Positions 8,260 through 17,403 of a DNA stretch of 64,000 bases are shown piece after piece. The notes under the pieces are model-generated. The model did no database searches and had not been told where the DNA came from. It saw only the letters and a list, made by a program, of their open reading frames with translations. The first letter of the stretch is position 1. Each line of letters begins with the position of its first letter. Made by a program: the position numbers and the translations under genes. Source of the stretch: Actinocatenispora rupis (lineage in GTDB: Bacteria > Actinomycetota > Actinomycetes > Mycobacteriales > Micromonosporaceae); contig NZ_BOMB01000015.1 of NCBI RefSeq assembly GCF_016861975.1, positions 152,123-216,122 of the forward strand, written 5' to 3'.

Positions 8260-9084
8260 TCAGGTGTCGGCCTCTGCGACCGCGGTCGCGTCCCCGCCCT
8301 TGCCGGCGTTCCCGGCCGCGCCGGCGGTGGCCTTCGCGGCGCCGTCGGCGTTCCTGGCGCCGGACCGCGCCTTCGTACGGCGACCGCGCGGTGCCGGGGC
8401 GGGCTTCGGCTCGTCCTCGGCCGCCGGCGCGTCCGGGAGTACGGCGGGGCGGGTGTCGGCGGCGCGCTTGGCGGCGGCGCGGACGTACCGGGCGCGGCGC
8501 ATGTCGAGGGTGCCGCGGCGGGCCTCGCCGGTCGTGATGTCGCTGGACCAGTAGCCCTTCATGGTGCGGCGGTTGAGGGGCCGCAGCACCAGGATCCCGG
8601 TGCGCGGCTCGTACGCCTGCGACGTCTGCTCGATCTTGTACACCAGCTCCAGCCGGTCGTCGGCGTACGTGGCGCCGGCGGAGTGCACGGTGGCGAAGCA
8701 GGCGGTGACCGCGTCCGGGTCGTTGCGGACGGCGGCGAGCACGGTCTCCTCCGTCGGGTACAGCTGCACGGAGTAGCGCAGGTCGCCGCCGTGGATGTCG
8801 ATGCGGGCGAGACCCCAGGTGCCGGAGGACGACTCGTACACCCAGCGGCCGAGGATGGGGCGGCCCCAGGCGCTCAGCAGCAACCGCTGGAGGGTACGCA
8901 CGATCAGCGTCAGGCTGAGCGCCGCGCCGAGGAACACCACCACGTACTGCCAGGTGCCGGTGGGGTGCACGGTGCGCATCACCACCACGGTGAGCACGCT
9001 GAACAGCACGGAGCCGAGCGCGAGCGCCACCTGGCGCACGCCGTCGATGTCCTTGTCCCGCAGGAACGCGTGGAGCGGGTGCAT
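8260..9084 (-). CDS. Two-TM plus beta-barrel membrane protein, Cap15-like architecture
   Basis: A 274-residue protein with ATG at 9084 preceded by GGAGAGGA. Two hydrophobic helices lie at about residues 19-37 and 46-64. A strand-rich segment of ~130 residues follows, opening with GRWVYESSSGTW (~82) and ending with LELVYKIEQ, RTGILVLRP, MKGYWSSDITTGE and RGTLDMRRA. The order 2TM, G-x-W opening, L-x-Y strand, G-x-x-x-L strand, G-Y-W strand and G-T-L strand resembles the S-2TM-beta effector domain (Cap15) of CBASS immunity. The ~60-residue tail is Ala/Lys/Arg-rich. No CD-NTase is adjacent. The assignment rests on pattern resemblance only. Confidence 0.6.
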   Translation of the reverse strand: MHPLHAFLRDKDIDGVRQVALALGSVLFSVLTVVVMRTVHPTGTWQYVVVFLGAALSLTLIVRTLQRLLLSAWGRPILGRWVYESSSGTWGLARIDIHGGDLRYSVQLYPTEETVLAAVRNDPDAVTACFATVHSAGATYADDRLELVYKIEQTSQAYEPRTGILVLRPLNRRTMKGYWSSDITTGEARRGTLDMRRARYVRAAAKRAADTRPAVLPDAPAAEDEPKPAPAPRGRRTKARSGARNADGAAKATAGAAGNAGKGGDATAVAEADT

Positions 9085-9164
9085 CCCGCACCGTCCTCTC
9101 CGTCGTCGACCGTGCGGTACAGGGTACGAAGGGATCGGCGGTGGGCGAAACCGGGCGGCGGCGC

Positions 9165-10343
9165 TCAGCCGTGCGCGAGGCGTCCGCGGACGAAGGCGCC
9201 CCAGGTGGGGGTGGGTGTGCCGGACCAGTCGCGGACCAGGGACCAGCAGGACGGCCAGGTGTTCCACGTCCACGCGGTGTAACTGATCCGGTGCGCGTCC
9301 ATCCAGTCGAACGCGGTGGTCGCCCACGCCGTGCCGTGCACCGCGTCCGGCGGGCAGTGCGCGTCGGCGGCGTCGGCGGACAGGTCCAGGTCGGGTCCGA
9401 TCTCGCCGACGACCAGCGGAACCGCGGCGGCCAGCCGGCTCAGTACGGTGTCGTAGCAGCGCGGGCCCGCGCACACGGTGTTGAACGAATAGTCGTGGAA
9501 CGACGCGGCCACATTGTGCGCGGGGTCCTCCGGCGCGTACCGCTGCCAGTCGTCGAGCTGCTCGGCGTAGTCGATTCCGCCGGCGAGTACGACGTTCCGG
9601 GCGCCGGTGGCGCGGACGGTGGCGATCAGCTCGTTCATCCCGGCCGCGACGTAGTCCCCGCCGCCGTTCGTGGAATGCAGCACGCAGCCGCCGTCACGCC
9701 AGCACCGCCAGGCCCTTGCGGAATTCTCCGGAGCGTACGGCGCGGGTTCGTTGAACAGATCGAACAACACCGTGGAACTGTGCCCGAAGGTACTCGCCAC
9801 GGAATGCCAGAAATCGAGGGAGTGATCGCGGTCGGGCATCGGTTCCTGGTTGAGTGAACGGGCCGTGCCCGGCGCGCTCCGGTGCAGGTCGAGAATGACC
9901 GCGAAATGCCTCGCGGAAAGCTCGGAAACCAACCCGGAAACCGCTCTCCGGTACGCCTCGCCGGAGTACCGGGGGTCGGTGCCGAGGCCGAGCCAGCACT
10001 GCTCGTTGAGCGGCAGCCGGACCGCGTTCGCGCCGGCCCAGCTCGCCATGCCGGCGGTGGGGTCGGCGGCGCCGTCGAAGATGCCCCAGCCCTCGACGCA
10101 GGCGTACTCCGCGCCGGAGTGGTTGAAACCGGTCAACCGCACCGTTTTCCCGGCGCCGTCGACCAGTTCGTTCCGCTGTACGTGGAGGCCGGTGACGGAC
10201 GCCGCCAGCTCCAGGTGACGGGGCGGGCTGACGGCGCAGGCGCCGAGGACGAGCAGCAGCGCGAGCACGACCCGGACGGTACGACGGGCCGGCGGCGGTG
10301 CGTGCACGGTGCGCTGTGGCGACATCGGGTGGCGCTCGCTCAC
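9165..10343 (-). CDS. Glycoside hydrolase family 5 lipoprotein (cellulase-like)
   Basis: A 392-residue exported glycosidase. The N-terminus has basic residues, then VRVVLALLLVLGACAVSPP with lipobox LGAC, so a lipid-anchored extracellular enzyme is likely. The GH5 barrel shows GFNHSGAEY at ~70-80, the acid/base Glu in LFDLFNEPAPY (~195) and the nucleophile Glu in LVVGEIGPD (~315). Late aromatic motifs (YTAWTWNTWPS) line the sugar cleft. The start could be GTG 10343 or ATG 10325; neither has a good ribosome site. It is divergent from the polysaccharide island and could trim that polymer or an environmental glucan (inference). Confidence 0.88.
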   Translation of the reverse strand: MSERHPMSPQRTVHAPPPARRTVRVVLALLLVLGACAVSPPRHLELAASVTGLHVQRNELVDGAGKTVRLTGFNHSGAEYACVEGWGIFDGAADPTAGMASWAGANAVRLPLNEQCWLGLGTDPRYSGEAYRRAVSGLVSELSARHFAVILDLHRSAPGTARSLNQEPMPDRDHSLDFWHSVASTFGHSSTVLFDLFNEPAPYAPENSARAWRCWRDGGCVLHSTNGGGDYVAAGMNELIATVRATGARNVVLAGGIDYAEQLDDWQRYAPEDPAHNVAASFHDYSFNTVCAGPRCYDTVLSRLAAAVPLVVGEIGPDLDLSADAADAHCPPDAVHGTAWATTAFDWMDAHRISYTAWTWNTWPSCWSLVRDWSGTPTPTWGAFVRGRLAHG

Positions 10344-10624
10344 GGTTTCGACCGCGGGGGTGAACCCTCACGGTACCGGAGTCGCTACGGCCGTCCGGCC
10401 CGTTCCCGCACGAAGAAAACTACGGCAAACGACGGAGGTGCCGACACACCGCGCGGCCGTAGCGTGTTGCCGAACTTGACTTGCGCCCAACTGCACCGGT
10501 CGGAATCCGAACACCCTGGCCGAACGGATGAGAGGGCACCGGCCGAAACGTATTTGCCGGGCCCGTACGAACGGTCGAGGAAACGAATCCACCGGACCGG
10601 TGTGTCTTTGCTGCGGGGGGAACA
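10344..10624. other. Divergent regulatory region, GH5 / polysaccharide island
   Basis: A 281-base non-coding stretch, more A+T-rich than its flanks near 10415-10440 and 10467-10500. TTGACT at 10477 is a possible -35 for the island, but I find no convincing -10 at the right distance. A repeated GGCCGAA element occurs near 10519 and 10546. Nothing else can be supported. Confidence 0.45.
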
Positions 10625-11764
10625 GTGGGGATCAACGTGGGGCTCCGGGTCGCCGTCGTCGGCGCCGGCTACTGGGGGCCGAAACACGTCCGGGTACTGC
10701 ACGGCACCGAGGGTGTGGGTGAGGTGGTGCTGGTCGACGGCCGCCCGGACCGCTTGCAGGCGCTGGCCCGGAGCTACCCGGGCGACCGTACCTGCGCCAG
10801 CCTGCCCGAGGCGCTGCCGCACGTGGACGCGGTGGTGGTCGCGACGCCGCCGAGTACGCACGTGGCGTTGGCGTCGGCGGCGATGGAGGCCGGCAAGCAC
10901 GTCCTGGTGGAGAAGCCGTTGGCGCCGAGCGTCGCCGACGCGCGCCGGCTGGTGGCGCTGGCGGACGCGGCCGGCGTGACGCTGATGGTCGGCCACACCT
11001 TCGAGTACAACCCGGCGGTACGCAAGCTGCGCGAGCTGATCGAGCAGCGCGAGCTGGGCGACCTGTTCTACCTGGACAGCGCGCGACTCAACCTCGGCCT
11101 GTACCAGAGCGACGTGAACGTCATCTTCGACCTGGCGCCGCACGACGTGTCGATCATCAACCACGTGCTCGGCACCTCGCCGGTCGCGGTGCAGGCGTGG
11201 GGCGCGCGGCACGCGCATCCGCGGTTCGAGGACGTGGCGTACCTGCGGCTGTTCTACGAGGACCACGGGCTCGCCGCGAACATCCACGTGAGCTGGCTCG
11301 ACCCGGGCAAGGTACGCCGGGTCGTGGCGGTCGGCAGCCGCCGGATGGCCGTGTACGACGACCTCGCCGAGGAGCGCATCCGGGTACTGGACAAGGGTGT
11401 TGACCCGCCCGCGTCGGCGGCGGGCGGCTCGACGCAGCCGCCGATGTCCTACCGGTACGGCGACATCGTGTCCCCGTTCCTCGCGCCCGACGAGCCGCTC
11501 GCCCTGCAGGACGCGCACTTCGTCGAGTGCGCGTCGACCGGCGCCGTGCCGCTCACCGACGGGCGCAACGGCCTGGCCGTGGTGGAGGTGCTGGAGGCGG
11601 CGCAGCTGTCGCTGCGACTGGGCCATCCGGTACTGCTGGAGGAGCTGGCCGCCGACTCCCGCCCGGTGTACGACATCGACGCGCCGGCCCGCTTCGTCGC
11701 CGTGTCCGTCCCCTGGTACCGCCGGGACCGGTCGGGTGCCGCGCTGATCCGGGAGGGCGCGTGA
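10625..11764 (+). CDS. Gfo/Idh/MocA-family sugar-nucleotide dehydrogenase (WlbA/WbpB-like)
   Basis: A 379-residue NAD-dependent dehydrogenase. The dinucleotide motif VAVVGAGYWGPKHVR is at ~residues 8-22, the family EKP motif in HVLVEKPLAPS at ~95-105, and the C-terminal sheet includes NHVLGTSPVAVQAWG. With the next two genes it matches the dehydrogenase / aminotransferase / acetyltransferase trio that converts UDP-GlcNAc uronate to the 2,3-diacetamido sugar (WlbA-WlbC-WlbB). The partner 6-dehydrogenase is not here. GTG follows a GGGGGG ribosome site. The stop overlaps the next start as GTGA. Confidence 0.85.
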   Translation: MGINVGLRVAVVGAGYWGPKHVRVLHGTEGVGEVVLVDGRPDRLQALARSYPGDRTCASLPEALPHVDAVVVATPPSTHVALASAAMEAGKHVLVEKPLAPSVADARRLVALADAAGVTLMVGHTFEYNPAVRKLRELIEQRELGDLFYLDSARLNLGLYQSDVNVIFDLAPHDVSIINHVLGTSPVAVQAWGARHAHPRFEDVAYLRLFYEDHGLAANIHVSWLDPGKVRRVVAVGSRRMAVYDDLAEERIRVLDKGVDPPASAAGGSTQPPMSYRYGDIVSPFLAPDEPLALQDAHFVECASTGAVPLTDGRNGLAVVEVLEAAQLSLRLGHPVLLEELAADSRPVYDIDAPARFVAVSVPWYRRDRSGAALIREGA

Positions 11765-12888
11765 ACGCGGGGTCGGTGCGGCCGGCGGTGCCGTTCCTCG
11801 ACCTGGCGCCGATGACGCGCGAGGTGATGCCGGAGATCGTGCGCCGGTGGGACGACATCGTGGCGTCGAGCGCCTTCATCGGCGGGCAGCTGGTGGAGCA
11901 GTTCGAGGACGACTGGGCGGACTACTGCGGCACCCGGTACGCGGTGGGGCTGGCGAACGGGACGGACGCGCTGCACCTGAGCCTGCGCGCGCTCGGCGTG
12001 GGGCCGGGCGACGAGGTGGTGCTGCCGGCCAACACGTTCGTCGCCACGGCCGAGGCGGTCGTACTCGCCGGCGCGGTGCCGCGGTTCGCCGACGTGGCCG
12101 AGGACACGCTGCTGCTCACACCGTCCACTGTGGAGGATGCGATCACCCCGCGGACCCGCGCGGTGATCGCCGTCCACCTGTACGGCCAGATGCCGGACAT
12201 GGACGGGATCCTCCAGGTGACCCGGCGGGTCGGCGTACCGCTGGTGGAGGACGCCGCGCAGGCGCACGGCGCGTCGTGGCGCGGGATCCGGGCCGGCGCG
12301 TACGGGGCGGTCGGGTGCTTCAGCTTCTACCCGGGCAAGAACCTGGGCGCGTTCGGTGACGCCGGTGCGGTCGTCACCCGGGACGCCGGGCTGGCCGCGG
12401 CGCTGCGGTCGTTGCGCGACCACGGCCGGGCCGCCGGCGAGCACGTACGGCACGAGCGGATCGGTACGAACAGCCGGCTCGACGCGGTGCAGGCGGCCGT
12501 ACTCGCGGCGAAGCTGCCGCACCTGGACGACTGGAACACCGCGCGCCGCCGCATCGCCACCCGGTACGCGGAAGGCTTCGCGGGGCTGCCGCTGCGGACC
12601 GTCGTGGAGAAGCCCGACGCGTACGGCGTGCACCACCTGGCCGTCGTACGGGTTCCGCAGCGGGACCGGTTCCGTGCCGCGCTGGCCGACCTCGGCGTGG
12701 CGACGGGCGTGCACTACCCGACGGCCTGCCACCGGATCCCGGCGTACCGGGAGTTCTCGACGGGTCCGCTGCCGGTGGCGGAGCGGGCGGCGGCCGAGGT
12801 CGTGTCGCTGCCGATGTACCCGCACCTGACCGACGACCACGTCCTGCGGGTCGTCAAGGCGGTCGGGGAGGCGTGCGATGAGCGCTGA
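11761..12888 (+). CDS. DegT/DnrJ/EryC1/StrS-family sugar aminotransferase
   Basis: A 375-residue PLP enzyme. NGTDALHLSLRALG (~residues 62-75) binds the cofactor phosphate, VEDAAQAHGAS (~160-170) carries the Asp/Gln pair, and FSFYPGKNLGAFGDAG (~183-198) holds the Schiff-base Lys. The likely reaction is transfer of an amino group from glutamate to a 3-keto sugar nucleotide made by the upstream enzyme. It overlaps its predecessor by 4 and its successor by 11 bases. Codons at 12124-12132 form the recurrent TCCACTGTGGA palindrome, including the rare Thr codon ACT. Confidence 0.9.
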   Translation: MNAGSVRPAVPFLDLAPMTREVMPEIVRRWDDIVASSAFIGGQLVEQFEDDWADYCGTRYAVGLANGTDALHLSLRALGVGPGDEVVLPANTFVATAEAVVLAGAVPRFADVAEDTLLLTPSTVEDAITPRTRAVIAVHLYGQMPDMDGILQVTRRVGVPLVEDAAQAHGASWRGIRAGAYGAVGCFSFYPGKNLGAFGDAGAVVTRDAGLAAALRSLRDHGRAAGEHVRHERIGTNSRLDAVQAAVLAAKLPHLDDWNTARRRIATRYAEGFAGLPLRTVVEKPDAYGVHHLAVVRVPQRDRFRAALADLGVATGVHYPTACHRIPAYREFSTGPLPVAERAAAEVVSLPMYPHLTDDHVLRVVKAVGEACDER

Positions 12889-13531
12889 ACTGCTCGTGGG
12901 CGCCGGACTGACGGCCGACCCCGACGTGACGATCGGATACCCGCCGAACCGGTCGGTGCACACCGGGCTCGCGATGGGCCCGGACGCCCGGCTGCGCAGC
13001 GGAACGGTGGTGTACCAGGGATCGCGGATCGGCGCGCGGTTCGAGACGGGGCACCACGTGGTGGTCCGGGAGGGCTGCACGATCGGCGACGACGTGTCGG
13101 TGTGGAGCAACACCGTCGTGGACTACGGCTGCCGGCTCGGGCACCGCGTCAAGGTGCACTCGAACTGCTACCTGGCGCAGTACACGGAACTGGGGGACGA
13201 CGCGTTCCTCGCGCCCGGCGTGACGATCGCGAACGACCTGTACCCGGGCCAGGCGGACTCCGCCCGCGTGATGTCCGGCCCGTACATCGGGGCCGGTGCG
13301 CAGATCGGCGTCAACGTCACGATCCTGCCGTACGTGCGGATCGGGGCGGGCGCGCTGGTCGGTGCGGGTGCCGTGGTGTCGCGGGACGTACCGCCGGGCG
13401 CGGTGGTGTACGGCAACCCGGCGGTCGTGCACGGCACCGTCGACGGGCTCACTGCGATCGCCGAGCGGATCGAGTCCGACGGCTCGTCCGCGAGCCGCTT
13501 CCGCTTGGTACACAAGGGAAGTGGCGCGTGA
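12878..13531 (+). CDS. Left-handed beta-helix sugar N-acetyltransferase
   Basis: A 217-residue hexapeptide-repeat acyltransferase. Repeats run through most of the protein (IGARFETGH, IGDDVSVWS, LGHRVKVHSN, LGDDAFLAPG, IGAGAQIGVN, IGAGALVGAG), with NCYLAQYTELGDD at the usual catalytic-loop position and VVYGNPA closing the coil. It resembles WlbB/WbpD, which acetylate the 3-amino group of UDP-GlcNAc(3NH2)A using acetyl-CoA. It starts inside the end of the aminotransferase gene (11-base overlap) and ends on the A of the next ATG, indicating tight coupling. Confidence 0.87.
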   Translation: MSAELLVGAGLTADPDVTIGYPPNRSVHTGLAMGPDARLRSGTVVYQGSRIGARFETGHHVVVREGCTIGDDVSVWSNTVVDYGCRLGHRVKVHSNCYLAQYTELGDDAFLAPGVTIANDLYPGQADSARVMSGPYIGAGAQIGVNVTILPYVRIGAGALVGAGAVVSRDVPPGAVVYGNPAVVHGTVDGLTAIAERIESDGSSASRFRLVHKGSGA

Positions 13532-14190
13532 TGGCCGCCGTCATCAGCCGCTTCGACGCACCCGTACGGCTGCGCGGCAAGCGCACCCTGGACGTGATCG
13601 TCGCGGCCACCCTGCTCGTCCTGCTGGCGCCGCTGCTGGCCCTGGTCTGGCTGGTGGCGTGGCTGTCCGACGGCGCCGGCGGCGTCATCTTCCGGCAGCT
13701 CCGGGTCGGCCGCGACGGCGCCCCCTTCGTCCTCTACAAGTTCCGCACCATGTACGCCGGCGCGCCGGACGACACGCACCGCGCGTACGTGCGGCAGCTG
13801 CTGGTGTCGGCGGAGCCGGAGTGCGGCGGCAACGGCCTGTACAAGCTGGCCCGCGACCCGCGGATCACCCGGCTCGGCGCGCTGCTGCGCCGGACCAGCG
13901 TCGACGAGCTGCCGCAGCTGGTGAACGTGCTGCGCGGCGAGATGTCGCTGGTCGGCCCGCGCCCCGCGCTGCCGTACGAGACGGAACTGTTCCCGCCGGA
14001 GTACGGCGAGCGGTTCCGGGTGCCGCCCGGGCTGACCGGGCTGTGGCAGGTGTCCGGCCGCAACAAGCTCACCATGCGGCAGGGCCTCGACCTCGACCTG
14101 GAGTACGTGCGGCGGCGGACGCTGCGGCTGGACCTGGCGATCCTGCTGCGTACGGTGCCCGCCGTACTGCACATCGGCGGTGCGTCGTGA
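13531..14190 (+). CDS. Initiating polyprenyl-phosphate sugar-1-phosphate transferase
   Basis: A 219-residue monotopic phosphoglycosyl transferase (PglC/ExoY catalytic core) that loads the first sugar phosphate onto undecaprenyl phosphate at the membrane. Visible features are the re-entrant hydrophobic helix LDVIVAATLLVLLAPLLALV (~residues 19-38), the core FRQLRVGRDGAPF/LYKFRTMY, the Asp-Glu pair in RRTSVDELPQLVNV, MSLVGPRPALP, and GLTGLWQVSGRN. It lacks the N-terminal four-helix domain of the WbaP/WcaJ class. ATG 13531 overlaps the preceding TGA by one base. Confidence 0.92.
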   Translation: MAAVISRFDAPVRLRGKRTLDVIVAATLLVLLAPLLALVWLVAWLSDGAGGVIFRQLRVGRDGAPFVLYKFRTMYAGAPDDTHRAYVRQLLVSAEPECGGNGLYKLARDPRITRLGALLRRTSVDELPQLVNVLRGEMSLVGPRPALPYETELFPPEYGERFRVPPGLTGLWQVSGRNKLTMRQGLDLDLEYVRRRTLRLDLAILLRTVPAVLHIGGAS

Positions 14191-16013
14191 GTCCTCGGCG
14201 TTCCGCCGGACAGCATGCTTTCCCGCGCGGGGACGGCAGAGCGGCCGTACGCCCGCACCACCGGGACGGCCCGCCAGGCGCCGTCGCGCGCCACCGCCGA
14301 GATCTCCTCCGCGGCGGTGGCGACTCGACCGGGGCGGGGTCGTGGCCGGCGCGCACCACGGGCGCGCCGGGCGACGGCGGGGCCGTCCGTACGGTGGATC
14401 TCGCGGCCGAGTCGGCACCTGCCGGCGCGGCCGGGGACTCGATCGCGGTGGCCGGAGCGACGATAGTCAGCCGGGTGACCGGCGTCGCCCGGTTCGCCGC
14501 GATCGGGGCGGTACTCGGCCCCACGTTCTTCGCCAACACCTACCAGCTCACCAACTCGCTGCCGAACCTCGTGTACTACGGCTTCCTCGGCGGTTCGCTG
14601 TTCTCGTCGCTGCTGGTGCCGTCGCTGGTCCGGCACATCGACGCCGGCGACCGCCGGGCCTGCGAGCGGATCGCGGGCGGGTTCCTCGGCCTGGCGCTGC
14701 TGGCGCTCGGCTGCGTCGCCCCGCTCGCCGTACTCGCCGCCCCGTACGCGCTGGCGTTCGGGCACGGTGGGCAGTCCGGAACCGGGCGCCTGCTGATCCT
14801 GATGTTCGTCCCGCAGATCTTCGGGTACGGCATCGTCGGTACGGCCACCGCCGTCATGAACGCGCGGCGGCGGTTCCTGCTCGCCGCCGCCGCGCCCGCC
14901 CTGGAGAACGTCGGCACGCTCGCCGTCCTCGGCGCCGTCGCCCTCCTGTACGGCACCGGCAACCGGGACGTCCCCACCGGCGAGCTGGTCCTGCTCGGCC
15001 TCGGTACGACCGGCGCGGTGCTGCTGCACGCCGCGGTGCAGTGGTGGGGCGCCCGGCGGGCCGGGGTGACGCTGCTGCCGCGGGCCGGCTGGCGCGAGCC
15101 GGAGGTACGCGGGATCGTACGGCGGTCGCTGGCGTCGCTGGGCCAGGCCGGGCTGGTCGCGTTGCAGACGCTGACCCTGCTGATGGTCGCGAACCGGGTC
15201 GCCGGCGGCGTCGTCGCCTTCCAGCTCGGCCTGAACTTCTACGCGCTGGCCATCGCGCTCGCCGCGCAGCCGGTCGCGCTGTCGTTGCTGCCGCGGCTGT
15301 CCCGGATGCACGAACGCGGCGACCTGCCGCTGTTCCGCGACACCCTGGCGCGCGGCGTCTCGCTCGGCCTGTTCGTCGCGGTCCCCGCCGCCGTCGGCTA
15401 CCTGGTACTCGCCGGGCCGCTGGCGCACGCGGTGACGTTCGGGCGGATGGGGTCGGAGGCGGGCGTGACCATGGTGTCGATGTCGCTGGCCGGGATCGCC
15501 GTCGCGGTCGTCGGCGAGACCGTCTTCATGATCAGCACGTACGCCTGGTACGCGGGCAAGGACACCCGCAGCCCCCTGTACTCGATGCTGCTCCAGGCGG
15601 TGATCTGCCTCGGCCTGGCCGCGGCGGCGTCCCGACTGTCCGGTGTCGCGGTGCTGTTCGGGCTCGGTGTCGCGCTGACCGTCGCGTCGCTGATCTCGTC
15701 GAGCCACCTGAGCGTACGGCTGTGGCGGGCGCTGCCGTCCGGTACCGAGCGCCTCGCGCCGTCCGTGGCGAAGGTCGTCGCCGGTGCCGTCCTGCTCGCC
15801 GGGCCGGCCTGGCTGACCGCCCGGTTGCTCGGCCCGCACGTCGGTACGCCCGCGACGCTCGCCGCGTCGATCACCGCCGGCGCCGGTACGTACCTGGCGG
15901 TGCAGGCGTTGTGGCGCGCTCCGGAACTGCGCTGGCTGGCCGGCGGGCTGCGGTACCTGCGCGGGTCCGGCCGCGCCGTCACGACCCCGGAGGGGGCACG
16001 GGCCGATGGCTGA
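14187..16013 (+). CDS. MurJ/MviN-family lipid-linked oligosaccharide flippase
   Basis: A ~608-residue polytopic protein with about 14 hydrophobic helices, of the MOP superfamily. Family motifs include SRVTGVARFAAIGAVLG near the start of the helical part, FFANTYQLTNSLPNLVYYGF, and LVPSL. In this island it probably flips lipid-linked repeat units outward (Wzx role) rather than lipid II. GTG 14187 overlaps the previous stop as GTGA. However, the first ~70 residues are Arg/Gly/Pro-rich with poor third-position G+C bias, so GTG 14394 is a real alternative that would leave a ~200-base gap. Confidence 0.85.
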   Translation: MSPRRSAGQHAFPRGDGRAAVRPHHRDGPPGAVARHRRDLLRGGGDSTGAGSWPARTTGAPGDGGAVRTVDLAAESAPAGAAGDSIAVAGATIVSRVTGVARFAAIGAVLGPTFFANTYQLTNSLPNLVYYGFLGGSLFSSLLVPSLVRHIDAGDRRACERIAGGFLGLALLALGCVAPLAVLAAPYALAFGHGGQSGTGRLLILMFVPQIFGYGIVGTATAVMNARRRFLLAAAAPALENVGTLAVLGAVALLYGTGNRDVPTGELVLLGLGTTGAVLLHAAVQWWGARRAGVTLLPRAGWREPEVRGIVRRSLASLGQAGLVALQTLTLLMVANRVAGGVVAFQLGLNFYALAIALAAQPVALSLLPRLSRMHERGDLPLFRDTLARGVSLGLFVAVPAAVGYLVLAGPLAHAVTFGRMGSEAGVTMVSMSLAGIAVAVVGETVFMISTYAWYAGKDTRSPLYSMLLQAVICLGLAAAASRLSGVAVLFGLGVALTVASLISSSHLSVRLWRALPSGTERLAPSVAKVVAGAVLLAGPAWLTARLLGPHVGTPATLAASITAGAGTYLAVQALWRAPELRWLAGGLRYLRGSGRAVTTPEGARADG

Positions 16014-17403
16014 ACTGACGGGCGTACGCCGGCCGGTACCGCTGCTGGTGCCCGGCCTGCTGACCGGCGCCGTCGCGGTCGGCGCGGCCTCGACGTACAG
16101 CGTGAAGCTGGCGCTGGCGGGCGCGGTCGCGGCCGGGCTGGTGGCGCTGGTGTGGGCGCGGCCGGCGGTCGGCGCGTACCTGGTGATCGCGTTGACGCCG
16201 CTGACGGTCGGCATCGACCGCGGCCTGGCGATCCCCGTACTCCGCCCGAACGAGGCGCTCGACCTGCTGGTCGGCGCGACGCTCGCGGTCCGCGGGCTGG
16301 TGCGCGCGCGTACCGGCGGGTTGGGGCGGTTGCGGATCAGCAGGCTGGAGTGGTCGCTGGTGGCGATGGCCGTGTGCAGCTCGGTCGTGCCGCTGCTGTG
16401 GATGCTCGCCCGCAACCACCCCATCACCACCGACGACCTGATGTACGCGCTGGTCATGTGGAAGTACCTGGGCGTGTACGCGATCGTGCGGTTCAGCGTG
16501 CGCGACGACGCGCAGGTACGCCGGTGCCTGTGGGTCGGCGTGTTCGCGGCGTCGGCGGTCGCGGTGGTCGCGATCGTGCAGTCGCTCGGCCTGTTCGGCG
16601 TACCGGGGCTGCTGGCGCACTTCTACGCGCCGTACGGGGACGCCGGGGCGACCGCGCAGGCCCGCGGCTCGTCCACGCTGGCGTTGCCGGCCGCCACCGC
16701 CGACCTGCTCATCTTCAACCTGGCCGTGGTCGCCGGCCTGTGGCTGCGGATGCACCGCCACCGCCTGGTCCTCGCCGGCATCGCCCTGGTACTCGTCCTC
16801 GGCGCGCTGTCGGCCGGCGAGTTCTCCAGCACGATCGGCCTGGTCGTCGCGCTGGTGAGCATCGCGGCGGTGACCGGCGCGCCGCGGCTGCTGCTGCTCG
16901 CCGCGCCGGCCGCGCTCGCCGGCATGACCGTACTCAAGCCGGTGGTGGCGACCCGCCTGGAGGGCTTCGGCTCGGCGTCCGGCCTGCCGGCGAGCTGGGT
17001 CGGCCGGCTCAACAACCTCCGCACGTACTTCTGGCCCACCCTGTTCAGCGACGACAACTGGACCCTCGGCGTACGCCCCTCCGCCCGCGTGCCGGTGTCC
17101 AGCCAGATCCTCGGGTACGTCTGGATCGAGTCCGGCTACACGTGGCTGCTGTGGGGCGGCGGTATCCCGCTGCTCGGCGCGTTCGTGTGGTTCGTCGTCG
17201 AGTCGGTGCGGTCCGGCTGGCGGGCCGCCCGGCACGCCGTCGGCGCGGCGAGCGTCGCCGGCATCGCGGTCGTCGTCGCCGTGCTCGTGACCGCCGTCCT
17301 GATGGCCTTCGATCCCCATCTGACCTACCGCGGTTCAGCGGACGAACTGTTCGCCCTGCTCGCGCTGACCGCAACCGCCCGGATTCGGAAGGTAGTTCGA
17401 TGA
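16006..17403 (+). CDS. Wzy-like O-antigen polymerase/ligase family membrane protein
   Basis: A 465-residue protein with roughly 11-12 hydrophobic segments and a larger outside loop around residues 320-375 (ASWVGRLNNLRTYFWPTLF ... SSQILGYVWIESGYTWLLWG). This is the layout of O-antigen ligase/polymerase proteins, and G-Y-x-W-x-E-S-G resembles conserved loop residues of that family. The predicted role is polymerising lipid-linked repeat units at the outer face of the membrane. ATG 16006 overlaps the flippase gene by 8 bases, and its stop overlaps the next ATG (ATGA). Confidence 0.8.
   Translation: MAELTGVRRPVPLLVPGLLTGAVAVGAASTYSVKLALAGAVAAGLVALVWARPAVGAYLVIALTPLTVGIDRGLAIPVLRPNEALDLLVGATLAVRGLVRARTGGLGRLRISRLEWSLVAMAVCSSVVPLLWMLARNHPITTDDLMYALVMWKYLGVYAIVRFSVRDDAQVRRCLWVGVFAASAVAVVAIVQSLGLFGVPGLLAHFYAPYGDAGATAQARGSSTLALPAATADLLIFNLAVVAGLWLRMHRHRLVLAGIALVLVLGALSAGEFSSTIGLVVALVSIAAVTGAPRLLLLAAPAALAGMTVLKPVVATRLEGFGSASGLPASWVGRLNNLRTYFWPTLFSDDNWTLGVRPSARVPVSSQILGYVWIESGYTWLLWGGGIPLLGAFVWFVVESVRSGWRAARHAVGAASVAGIAVVVAVLVTAVLMAFDPHLTYRGSADELFALLALTATARIRKVVR

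Noticed and set aside
8260..9084. Complete CBASS operon
   Set aside because: No cyclic-nucleotide synthase, ubiquitin-like or HORMA/TRIP gene flanks the Cap15-like protein, so only an orphan claim is justified.
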